Source: Myxococcales bacterium (GTDB lineage: Bacteria > Myxococcota_A > Polyangia > Haliangiales > Haliangiaceae). Taken from it: DNA of 64,000 nucleotides. The stretch lies in NCBI GenBank assembly GCA_016794525.1, contig JAEUJY010000062.1, positions 186,001 through 250,000 on the forward strand, given 5' to 3'. Below the pieces are notes generated by a model. That model saw only the letters and a program-made list of their open reading frames with translations. It was not told the DNA's origin and did not search any database. This document shows, in pieces, positions 36,501 to 44,100 of this stretch (its first letter is position 1; every line of letters begins with the position of its first letter). Position numbers and translations under genes: made by a program.

Positions 36501-36647
36501 CTCCTCACGCCGTCGTTCCTGGACAAGGTCGTCGAACGCGTGCACGGCGTCGGTTCGATACGTGCCGCGGAACTTCAGGACACGATTGCGCGGATCGTGT
36601 TCTATGACTCCGCGGGCCAACCAACGTACACTTGGACGCGACGCTAA
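30564..36647 (+). CDS. Giant (2027 aa) modular protein with DUF4157-like HExxH segment, putative toxin/effector
   Basis: The N-terminal ~250 residues are Ala-rich and helical. About residues 265-365 carry a DUF4157-like region with VVLHEHLHQAQ (HExxH, about residue 319) and a downstream ELEADELAS glutamate, as in proteins associated with contractile injection systems and secreted toxins. The middle (about 560-1380) is long helical, coiled-coil-like, with hydrophobic patches (AMLAELIAMTLVGNMAATAT). A Pro/Asp-rich linker follows. The C-terminal third contains PIGHSHPRDRF, resembling phage-type or JAB-like His motifs, and a final domain of unknown type. Codon use becomes clearly less GC-biased from about 34900 onward. 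No secretion signal seen. I infer a polymorphic-toxin-like protein; the warhead activity is not identified. Confidence 0.6.
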   Translation: MSFAYDGGQQTHSRGAATRRDDAPPEWTPDERAAHAKNTASNVTRAAAEVAAACARMQAAIEPAAQAAAKKEAGLALESLRAAATAAAAALSQAADPEVVAVLKGASDQLEAADAEVKALPEPAAPSSAEAAGVRRFAAALPPADGPRPHDSPELVQRLKRIIDHELVHGDLDPLKAALAEGGELWPQVARLPEKLRQLLSERLAAVRPRLLTERIDREKAAKRRPAAAESADVAADGAAPAHDGSAAADAPVADVRDPVHALAATASAQLGIAPRLEVGEAGRAATEARGARGVAHGDAIAIHPDVDATTAAGKQVVLHEHLHQAQAQLPAEQDGGRDAAELEADELASAAANGGALTRPTRHIDLSRPAGDDDAKRARDQGPHSEAAEARVDAALAAAARDGQTVTSRVYLRGHLSERVLPAIARFLADKRYPLPERLRYVDSDRGVGAEAVRLITEVHGGDPFYALPQILERVGVDVWAIIDAHRKAPAPRTYGDVMAGAAPTDSTDLSAGKRGGPGWVDGIGTGIAEGFHRAVTESVARLGERYVAAYDSNGKDAAESHGLRQNLAVAYHHLRPVVAIDRVVARVMVDDLVRVDPAAKSAPAKDKPADEPTAAPPTVTSAAQRVAEDAGQVDMALALDRRGPGGLHMPPKEIHALRRSLGDLADTLHDHGRQDRDEVKELDVARAKVEAVQRQLAARYGARNAEVLSLAAAVGLVWAAARANQATDAPDTQDERDALASVARESLAMLEGARSMIEQAQGQVPGVYVFSKPIMPAITTTRQWVTDLAGGQDAAAATRLASAIRIQEQFVATVVAELTAVFGEPPTATWAATVNAYAEVLGQSSESPDHSALALERARRMRRRLKLDMAAAFIDGGNEAAGQVRDLDGKEGDAATAEQRALMARRDQYEEQIAAGGVVPQAALDDLALDAREQAFDHRLEVLDQMAKKVRGAAADLQELHVTRGLALWALQKKLLAGVVPRCDALVASLAEVERTTLAARTKAGKAASPDKGNARRTAAADAAEVQLKAALRDGHYQATLDEARSKLDDAQLVDTIAMLAELIAMTLVGNMAATATSGMARGMVIARASANAERAAAAMEAAGTARQLALAEQAGTMLRAEGLAARIGGAAGLAAEGVVNSLGQKLQGDDSSLASLIVVNIGTSAALERLVGALTTLRHAEQAGADAVAEVRKLRLAARKGGAMAKAAATLGAEVVMAAAVDHALSKMVGRASNPPSDQTVAEWLMQGAMMAVGKHMSRNVDAIAHSLEALDLKATGAGADIYARATGLARQSREMSAGKGAANGGDVLEHYIQLLSDQTRLLNQEMVEAVDHNDDKRRAQIVKALRDANRASGQVRDFAQDSIEGTTTDGTPDRPAAAQPDRVESDDRPARDDAAPSKRTQATRGEGADEEAPLPRTRPDRDPLSPEGLAENAAAIARGEPGYNEVVGYVPSQDAGLELMQRLMRGDPTALAEVGFHREGKFDPASREWGLGKLGNKYVLIAGEHSTVDWTVVEGVEPIGHSHPRDRFRVNAQGNRVLDVTTMTAKLDKTKNLDAALFFSSPADIAFLATRRVGRHDIALPYEHAGGSSVVLASATPSGRPPVTLVLENATFVGTQISDGAMRYRTKARLEANGEAFWHGTIDAVIPHGQDGHLEFDAPDVPVLRGGQPVPATARTHAATPPDGDNGEGPTRPVGSLPDGTSSPAERRPSGDVDRSTPAPSNDGALSAADRVEGWLGTIDPRRSARLRAAGHVDALGKAPAVIGFLVRPGEENTGPFEAWVANSKVSPADAIMALDHLLTQAPALTGDELNALARALRGDLRTPQSRPSSRAEFVDAVARLAGMPSYVNAPARAANDLRALVGDNVELPVALAELSRSSGDLSLGEATIAGSGALGPDISLSLGDGGRVGREMVATTPDVPANASTDSARAALENSLVNNLASKFVDYARPAVNATVREIAVQVRRSAHGYVFDSLLTPSFLDKVVERVHGVGSIRAAELQDTIARIVFYDSAGQPTYTWTRR

Positions 36648-36648
36648 G

Positions 36649-38313
36649 ATGAGTCTGAAGCCGCTCTCGCTGTTCATGTCCGGCGTGCCAACCGACGGCC
36701 TAGCGCCTGCGGTCGAGTCGCTTCCGCGACTGCTGCGTGCCTTCGCTGACAGTTGGTTCCGGGTACGGGCGGCCTTGTACGACTTCGGTGAGGGCCGCCG
36801 CACGATCGGCGCGTGGGATGTCACGACACCGTGGCGAGACGAGGTCCGGGCGCCTGGAGAAGCGCTATCGACCTGCACGGAGCGCGACGAGGAGTGGGTG
36901 CTGCAGGCGCTGGCCGACCGGATCTCGCACGCCTCGAGCAGACCGCTCGCGAGGCTTGAGATCGAGCTTCGTGGCGCGGTAGCATGCGTCGACGCGGACG
37001 GCGTGCATTGGTGTGGGCGGTGGTGGCCAGATGGCACGGCGTATCCCCTGACGACACTTCGCTTCGTGTTCACCCCGGAAGCCGTCGACATGGTCGTGAC
37101 CTGGCCCGTGTCCGGGTTCCCGTTGTCGGCGACCCGCCCGGGCGAGGATGGCCTCGCCGATGGCGACCCGATGAGCGCTTGGCGACAGCGGTGCTGGACG
37201 CTTCCCGCTATCGCGGTCGCGCCGGATCTGCTCGGCATGCTTCCAGCGTCGATTCGATGGTCGTTTGACACGGGCGGTGGCGCAGTGCTCGCTGTACTGC
37301 GTTCATCGCTAGGCAGCTGGTCAAGCGCGTTGAACCAGGGCACGGCGGGGCCGGGTACCGAGCCAAGGCCCGCGGCACATGACGACTACGTCGCGGACCT
37401 GGTGGCGAGCCTTCATGGCGGCGGCTCATCGTGTGGCGAAGCGTTGCGCAGCCTGATCGAGCGGCCAGACCACGATCCGCGCGTGCGCGCTGCGATCGAG
37501 GGGCTACGGAACGATGCGACGCCGTGCCTCGTGGAGCCACCGGCCCTATGGGGGCCGATCAGTCTGCTGGCTGAGTTCGCGCTCGCCGCGGCTCGCTGGG
37601 ACGACGGCGACTTCCGATCCGTGACGATTCAGACAGCCGTACCGCTTTCGGCCAAGGACATGGCGGTAGCGGAGCGCTCACTGGGGTTGCCCCCGGTTGA
37701 CAGCTCGTTCGAGGACCCGCTCACCGCGGGGGCGGCCCGCTATGCGCGCCTACGGGCGCTGCAGGCGGTGGATATCGTGGAGGTACCAATCGAACCCACA
37801 ACGGCCATCTCGAACTTGACGCCGGTGGTGTCGAATCCGACTCTGGCGCTTGAGTCGTCCAGTGAATCGGCGACTACGCATGCGGTCCAGCAACTTGAGA
37901 CGGGCGGCGATCCTCGTATCTGGGCACTCGAAGACCTTGCGCGAGCCCCGCTAGCGGCGCCTGAGGTCGTTGCGACCGTGACCCGCCTGCTCGTCGATCA
38001 CACGCCCTGCGACCTGGACGGAGAGACTACCGGTGAACTGTGCCTGCTCGCGGCGGCGGCATTGGCTGCGATCCGCGCGAGCGTCGGCGACGCGAGCCCC
38101 GTGCACGTCGAGTTCGTGCAACCCCTGAGCGAGCGAGCGCTGGTCGAGGCAGCCGGGGCGCTGGACGTCGAGGGCACCTGGGCGGGTCGCCGGCAGCTCG
38201 ACGCCGACGAGCGGGTCACCTTGTTCAGCCGGTTGCGCGCACACGGTGTGCTCAAGACGGTCCAGGCCGACCTGCGCGCTCCCGTTGACTTCAAACGCCT
38301 CGCGCGGCACTAG
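36649..38313 (+). CDS. Hypothetical protein, candidate partner/immunity of the giant protein
   Basis: 554 residues starting one base after the giant gene's stop (ATG with MSLKPLSLFMSGV), so translation is probably coupled. No recognised domain. The first 240 residues are mixed alpha/beta with many Trp (WCGRWWPDG, VVTWPVSGFP); the rest is mostly helical and ends VDFKRLARH. There is no signal peptide or membrane helix, so it is cytoplasmic. The position immediately after a putative toxin C-terminus, and the similarly reduced GC bias, suggest an immunity or adaptor protein, by context only. Confidence 0.5.
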   Translation: MSLKPLSLFMSGVPTDGLAPAVESLPRLLRAFADSWFRVRAALYDFGEGRRTIGAWDVTTPWRDEVRAPGEALSTCTERDEEWVLQALADRISHASSRPLARLEIELRGAVACVDADGVHWCGRWWPDGTAYPLTTLRFVFTPEAVDMVVTWPVSGFPLSATRPGEDGLADGDPMSAWRQRCWTLPAIAVAPDLLGMLPASIRWSFDTGGGAVLAVLRSSLGSWSSALNQGTAGPGTEPRPAAHDDYVADLVASLHGGGSSCGEALRSLIERPDHDPRVRAAIEGLRNDATPCLVEPPALWGPISLLAEFALAAARWDDGDFRSVTIQTAVPLSAKDMAVAERSLGLPPVDSSFEDPLTAGAARYARLRALQAVDIVEVPIEPTTAISNLTPVVSNPTLALESSSESATTHAVQQLETGGDPRIWALEDLARAPLAAPEVVATVTRLLVDHTPCDLDGETTGELCLLAAAALAAIRASVGDASPVHVEFVQPLSERALVEAAGALDVEGTWAGRRQLDADERVTLFSRLRAHGVLKTVQADLRAPVDFKRLARH

Positions 38314-38399
38314 CCTATGACCTCCGCAGACCGCCCCCGGGCCACCGACCAGCGGCCAGTCCGCCCCGGCGCGACGATGCGCCTACCGAGGGCGAGACG

Positions 38400-38810
38400 A
38401 TGACAATGCCAATGGCAGCTGTGTGCATACTCAACGGCTCACACACCGCTGTCGAAGCTGCCGCGGCATTGCCGGGGCGCTTCCGGCCGGACCACGATGC
38501 CATGGCGTGGGACGTTCACGACGTCGCGGGTGGTCGCCTGCTCTTGCGGTCGAGCGCAGTGGGGCTGGACGTCTTGGTACTCAGGTTCTCTGGCACGACG
38601 TATTACTCAGACGCCGCCAGCATCGAGGCGGTCCTCGCCGATTTGCTATCCAGCGGCGACCGGCTTGGTCTGCTCTTCGCATACGTCACGCGCTACGAGT
38701 TCGAGTTCGATGAGCAGTGGGTCGAGGAGAACGTCCTGCTGCCGCTCCTGATGGACCAGCCGGAACGTATCCCGGTGGAGAGCTTCGAACGAGTGTTGAT
38801 TCCGCCGTGA
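38400..38810 (+). CDS. Small hypothetical cytoplasmic protein (possible immunity protein)
   Basis: 136 residues, start MTMPMAAVCILNGS preceded by a purine-rich GAGGGCGAGACG that can serve as ribosome binding site. A beta-rich start (RLLLRSSAVGLDVLVLRFSGTTYYS) is followed by helices and the acidic YEFEFDEQWVEENVLLPLL. Small acidic alpha/beta proteins directly after a toxin gene pair are often immunity proteins. I recognise no family, so this is context inference. Confidence 0.5.
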   Translation: MTMPMAAVCILNGSHTAVEAAAALPGRFRPDHDAMAWDVHDVAGGRLLLRSSAVGLDVLVLRFSGTTYYSDAASIEAVLADLLSSGDRLGLLFAYVTRYEFEFDEQWVEENVLLPLLMDQPERIPVESFERVLIPP

Positions 38811-38871
38811 CCGGTTATGTGAGTGCCGCGCCTTTGCCGCAGCAGGCTTGCCAGCGATCCAACGTCGACCA

Positions 38872-40197
38872 ATGATCGAATCTGCATCAACGTCAGCCGT
38901 CCGGTTCTTTACCAGCGCCGCGCTGCGCAAGCGCGAGGAGGTGCCGGGCGAGGCGGTCGACTGGCTGCCGCGGTCGATCACCGTCGAGTACGACGGCGAT
39001 CAGCCGGTGACAGGCGTGTGGCGTTCGCGGCGCGGCGCGCGGCGGGTGTGCTGGTACGCGGAGCAGGTCACGCCGGCGTTGATCGCCGCGCACCAGGAGC
39101 GTTACGGCGACGAGCCGTTCTGGGTGATCGATCGTAGCGCGCTGCGTGACCGGCGCGTGACGACGTACGAGTGTGACGGCACGGGCCGCGTACAGGCAGT
39201 TCGAACGTGGGTCTTCGACGAGGCGCAGATGCCGCTCACGGAGGAGGAACGTGACGGGCGTGGTCGGCTCGTGGTGTCGCGGACGTACGAGTGCGTCGAC
39301 CTCGGGGTCGCCGTGGGTAAACGCGAACAGCGCGCGGGCGCGGCGCCGGTGGATCTGCCGCGCCCCCACCGGTTCCCGGCGCCGGAGCTGGCTGGCGAGC
39401 CGTTTCCGTGCGGCGGCACGATCGGCGCCGACGGGCCGCGCATCATCGAGACGCTGGTGCAGAACCAGTGGCAGGGCCGCTTCGTCACGATCGATCGCGA
39501 GAGCGGCGTCTGGCGGCGCGGCCTCGCGACGACGGCCACCAGCAAGGGCTGGAAGCCGGAGATCCGCCCGATCCTCGACTTCGCAGATCCCCAGATCGCG
39601 CCACGGATCCGCCAGGGCGAGCTGCTCGACTATCGCTACAACGGCTACGCCGCGCTCGGCGTGGTCGAGGCGATGCCGGAGGGACGCGACCTCGACACCG
39701 TCGTGGAGGCGGGGACGCTGGCGCCGCGCGCTGCACTGGCGCTGGCGCTCGAGGTCGCGGCGGTCGCGGGGCGGGCCCACGTCCGCGGACACCAACTCGG
39801 CGGTATCCGGCCCGAGTTGATCTACGTCCGCGAGGCCGACGGCGGCGTGGCGCTCACCCAGATCGCGCACCGTGGGCCGGCGGTCCTGTCGCAGTACTAC
39901 GGCGGTGAGGCGATCCTGTTCCCGCCCCGACCGTTCATCGCCGAGTTCGCGACCACCGATGACGCCACCGGCCTGGCGATGACGCTCTGGTACATGATCA
40001 CCGGCGGTCATCCCTGGATCGCACCGCAGAACCTGCGCTGGGACGACTCCTGGCGCGAATTCCGCCAGGGCATCCGCACGCGGCAGCCGTGGACCGGGCC
40101 CGCCAGCCTCGGCAACATCCTCGAGGCCGCGCTGTTCGGCGGCGCGCCGTTGCCCTTCGACGTCCTGGTCGCGACGCTGCGCGCGGTGACGGTTTGA
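38872..40197 (+). CDS. Protein-kinase-like protein with degenerate catalytic motifs (putative pseudokinase)
   Basis: 441 residues from ATG (MIESASTSAVRFF). Residues 1-200 are a beta-rich domain of unknown type containing repeated YxCxxxG-like units (TTYECDGTGR, RTYECVDLGV). Residues about 250-430 resemble a Ser/Thr kinase C-lobe: ALGVVEAMPEGRDLDTVVEAG in place of the hinge, then LALEVAAVAGRAHVRGHQLGGIRPELIYV. That last stretch aligns with the catalytic-loop region, but the HRD and KxxN residues are gone. TQIAHRG stands where DFG is expected, and GLAMTLWYMITGGHPW matches the alphaF region (WALGVVLYELLTGxxPF). I read it as a non-catalytic kinase fold. The resemblance is by eye. Confidence 0.5.
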   Translation: MIESASTSAVRFFTSAALRKREEVPGEAVDWLPRSITVEYDGDQPVTGVWRSRRGARRVCWYAEQVTPALIAAHQERYGDEPFWVIDRSALRDRRVTTYECDGTGRVQAVRTWVFDEAQMPLTEEERDGRGRLVVSRTYECVDLGVAVGKREQRAGAAPVDLPRPHRFPAPELAGEPFPCGGTIGADGPRIIETLVQNQWQGRFVTIDRESGVWRRGLATTATSKGWKPEIRPILDFADPQIAPRIRQGELLDYRYNGYAALGVVEAMPEGRDLDTVVEAGTLAPRAALALALEVAAVAGRAHVRGHQLGGIRPELIYVREADGGVALTQIAHRGPAVLSQYYGGEAILFPPRPFIAEFATTDDATGLAMTLWYMITGGHPWIAPQNLRWDDSWREFRQGIRTRQPWTGPASLGNILEAALFGGAPLPFDVLVATLRAVTV

Positions 40198-40267
40198 AGC
40201 TCCCCGCCGGTCCGGTGACCACCAGGCTCCCCGATGCGAGCGGGGCGATGGCGCGGAGGCGCGGTCG

Positions 40268-41026
40268 ATGATGAGCATCGCCGACGTTCCCGAGATGCTC
40301 GCTGCCTGGCGTGGGGGCGAACTCTCTGTCGATGACGTCTACTACCTGTGCCTGAACCTGTTCGCCGAGAACCGCGTCGAGGATGTCCTTGCGCTGCTCC
40401 CCGTCGAGTTGCGCGAGCGGTTCGGCGCATCAATGCTGGCCGAGTTCGACAACGACACGCCGGCGGAGGACTACCTGTTCCTCGACTCGGCGATGGGTGA
40501 CAACCCGAACAAGGTGCCGATCATCAGCGAGGTGCGCGCCTACCTGGGGCGGGCGTCGCAGCGGAAGGTGAACGGCGGGGACGGTGGAGCGCCGTCGCAC
40601 CTTCGTGGCGTCACGGCCATCACCTACTCGATCGGCAGCGAGTTCGCGCCAGACGACCCGTTCGGCCGCGAAGTAGTCGAGCTGACGGCCGCAGGGGCAA
40701 TGAACTACTCACGGCGCTCTCACGGTCATGTGAGCACGAAGGTGCGGACGTTCTCGCCGGCGCGCCTCGCCGACCTGCTCGCAGACCTCGAGCGGACGTC
40801 GTTTCCCGAATCCCCGCAACGGGGGTTTCAGCCCGGGCCGGGGCCGGCGACGATCTCCGTCGCGCCCGCTGGCGTGTCGGTCTCGATCGACACGATGTTC
40901 GCCGAAGGCATCGACGGCTATCGCGAGTTCGTGGAGAAGCTGGAGGACCTGCTGACCCGCCTGCGGAAGGACGACCCGAGCCTGGCGGACGACTGGGGTG
41001 TGGGCCAGCCGGCGGCGGCCACGTAG
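40268..41026 (+). CDS. Hypothetical protein
   Basis: 252 residues, ATG start with upstream GCGGAGGCG as a reasonable ribosome binding site; a second ATG follows directly. The N-terminal ~100 residues are helical and acidic (LSVDDVYYLCLNLFAENRVEDV). The C-terminal half has a beta-rich segment (ATISVAPAGVSVSIDTMF) and a charged terminal helix (YREFVEKLEDLLTRLRKDD). Cytoplasmic. No family recognised. It is the last gene of the toxin/pseudokinase group before the next defence operon, with 170 bp of spacer after it. Confidence 0.5.
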   Translation: MMSIADVPEMLAAWRGGELSVDDVYYLCLNLFAENRVEDVLALLPVELRERFGASMLAEFDNDTPAEDYLFLDSAMGDNPNKVPIISEVRAYLGRASQRKVNGGDGGAPSHLRGVTAITYSIGSEFAPDDPFGREVVELTAAGAMNYSRRSHGHVSTKVRTFSPARLADLLADLERTSFPESPQRGFQPGPGPATISVAPAGVSVSIDTMFAEGIDGYREFVEKLEDLLTRLRKDDPSLADDWGVGQPAAAT

Positions 41027-41125
41027 GTCGGTGCAGGGGCACGCGAAGCGACGGCTCAGCGTCCGGCGCCCCAGCGGCGGCGGAGCGCCACGAGGCGCGA
41101 GCGAGATCCCTCCTCCCGGACGGGT

Positions 41126-41143
41126 GAATCGATTCTCGCGAGT
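41126..41143. promoter_or_regulatory. Two adjacent palindromes upstream of the helicase operon, putative operator/promoter region
   Basis: GAATCGATTC (10-bp palindrome) is followed directly by CTCGCGAG (8-bp palindrome), 53 bp before the GTG of the large helicase gene. TAAACT at 41171-41176 could be a -10 element, though no well-spaced -35 is evident. As the only gap before an uninterrupted six-gene run, this is where its promoter should be. Confidence 0.35.
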
Positions 41144-41196
41144 TCGCCCGATCACTCCCGCCGGGCTGTGTAAACTGGCCCACCTCAGGGGCCGCC

Positions 41197-44100
41197 GTGG
41201 ACGTCTTCGATCTTCGCCGTCGAGTCATCGACGACTACGCCAGCTACGTGCGGAGCTTCTTCGCGATCCGCGACGAGCGGATCCGCGCGCACGTCGACGC
41301 TGAGCTCGAGGGCGGCCGGCTGTGGCCCGAGCCGCTGCTGCAGGTCAGCCCGGCGTTCGAGCCGGGCGAGTCGCTCGACCAGCTGATCGCGGCGGGCGAA
41401 CTCCACCCGGCGTGCCGCGACATCTTCGCGCACCGCGGGCCCGATGGTGTCCCGACCGGTCCCGTGCGCCTCCATCGGCACCAGGTCGAGGGCCTCCGCG
41501 CGGCCCGCCGCGGCGCGAGCTACGTGCTGACCACCGGCACCGGCTCCGGCAAGAGCCTCGCGTACATCGTACCGATCGTCGACCACGTGCTGCGCGCGCC
41601 GCGGACCCCGGGCATCAAGGCGATCGTCGTCTACCCGATGAACGCGCTGGCCAACAGCCAGCTCGGTGAGCTGAAGAAGTACCTCGCGGGATCAGCGGTG
41701 ACGTTCCGCCGCTACACCGGCCAGGAGAACCAGGCCGAGCGCGCCGAGATCATCGCCAGCCCGCCCGACATCCTGCTCACCAACTACATGATGCTGGAGC
41801 TGATCCTGACGCGGCCGCACGACGCGCCGCTGCTCCAGCAAGCCGCCGGCCTGCGCTTCCTTGTGCTCGACGAGCTGCACACCTACCGCGGCCGGCAAGG
41901 CGCCGACGTCGCGATGCTGGTGCGCCGCACCCGCGAGGCCAGCGGCGCCCGCGACGTCATCCACGTCGGTACCTCCGCCACGCTGTCGGGGAGCGCTTCG
42001 TGGCCCGATCAGCAGCGCGAGGTCGCCGCGCTCGCGTCCAAGATCTTCGGCACGGCGGTCGAGCCGGCCGCGATCATCGGCGAGTCGCTGCGCCGCCAGA
42101 CCCCGGCGCTCCCCGACGGCCCGCCGACCGTCGCGCAGCTCACCGCCGCCGTGGTCGCGGCCAGCGCGCCTGGCGACCGCGACGCGCTCCTGGCGCACCC
42201 GCTCGCGAGCTGGATCGAGTCGACGCTCGGCGTCCGCGTCGACGACGACGGCCGCCTGGTGCGCACTCGCCCCGAGCCCCTCGGCAGCCCCGACGGGGCC
42301 GCCCGCCGGCTGGCCGACCTCACCGGCCAGCCGGTCGACGTCTGCGAGCGCGCGATCCGCGCGTTCCTGCTCACCGGCGCCAACCTGCGTGCGTTCGGAT
42401 TCCGCCTCCACCAGTTCGTGTCGCGCGGCGAGGCGGTGTTCGCCTCGCCGGAGCCCGAGGCGACCCGCTACATCACGCTGCAGGCGCAGGAGTTCGTCCC
42501 CGACAGCGACCGCCACAAGCGGCTCTTGCCGATCGCGTTCTGCCGCGAGTGCGGACAGGAGTACTACGTCGTGCGCCGCACGCGCGACGAGGACGGGCGC
42601 GTCGTCTACCGCGAGCGCGACGTCTCGGAGAAGGTCGATCCGGACAAGGAGGACGGCGACGAAGGCGGGTTCCTGTACCTCAGCACCGACGACCCGTGGC
42701 CCGCCGACGATCCGGACGCGCTGCTCAACCGCGTCCCCGAGAGCTGGCTCGAGGTGACCGCCAAGGGCGTCGTCCGCCGCAAGCGCTCCCGCGACGCGTC
42801 GATGCCGCGCACCGTCTACCTGTCGCCCGACGGCGTCGAGGGCGGCGGCGACGTCCAGGCCGCGTGGTTCCCCGCGCCGTTCCTGCATTGCCTGCGCTGC
42901 CGCGTCGCCTACGACGCGCACCAGACCTCGGACTTCGGCAAGCTCGCCACGCTGGGCTCCGAAGGGCGCAGCACCGCGACCACGGTGCTGGCGATGTCGA
43001 CCGTCCGCCAGCTCCGCCGCGACCACGACGTCCACGCCGACGCGCGCAAGCTGCTCAGCTTCACCGACAACCGGCAGGACGCGTCGCTCCAGGCCGGGCA
43101 CTTCAACGACTTCATCGAGATCGCGCTCCTGCGCACCGGCCTGTGGCGCGCCATCTCGGCCGCCGCCACCGGCCTCCGCCACGACGAGCTGGCCTTGCGC
43201 GTCTTCCAGGCCCTCGACCTGCCGCTGGAGCAGTACGCGCGCAACCCCGCCGTCGAGTACCTGCAGCGCGAGGAGACCGAGCGCGCGCTGCGCGAGGTGC
43301 TCGGCTACTACCTCTACCGCGATCTCCGCCGCGGCTGGCGCATCACCCAGCCCAACCTCGAGCAGACCGGCCTCTTGGTCATCGACTACGTCTCGCTCGC
43401 GACGTTCGCGGGCGACGAGCGCCACTGGCAGACCGCGCACCGCGCGCTTGCGCAGGCCGCGCCCGAGCGCCGCGCCACCATCGCCCGCACGCTCCTCGAC
43501 TATCTCCGCCGCGAGCTGTGCGTGCGCGTGAACTACCTCGAGCCTGTCGAGCAAGAGCGCATCCGCCTGCTCTCCGACCAGTACCTCATCGCCCCGTGGT
43601 CGCTGATCGCCGAGGACCGCCTCGACCGCAGCGCGACTGTGTACGGCCGGTCGCGGTCCGATGGCGCCGAGCCCGAGCCGCACCAGATCTTCCTGTCGCC
43701 GCGTGGCGGTTTTGGCCTCTACCTCAAGCGCAAGGACGTGCTGGGCGCCGACGGCCCGCTCACCACCGACGACGTCGGCACGATCATCACGGATCTCCTG
43801 CGCTTGCTCGCGATTCCCGGCATCCTCGTCCAGACCGACCCACCGCGCACCGCCACCGCGGTCCCCGGCTACCAGGTCGCCGCGTCGGCGCTGGTGTGGC
43901 GCGCCGGCACCGGCGCGTCGGCGTTCCACGATCCAATTCGGGTCCCGGCCGCGCCCGAGGATGGCCTCCGCGCCAACCGCTTCTTCCAGGAGTTCTACCG
44001 CAGCGACGCCGCCGAGCTGCGCCGGCTCCACGCGCGCGAGCACACCGCCCAGGTCCCGAGCCGCGAACGCGAGGACCGCGAGGAGAAGTTCCGCGCCGGC

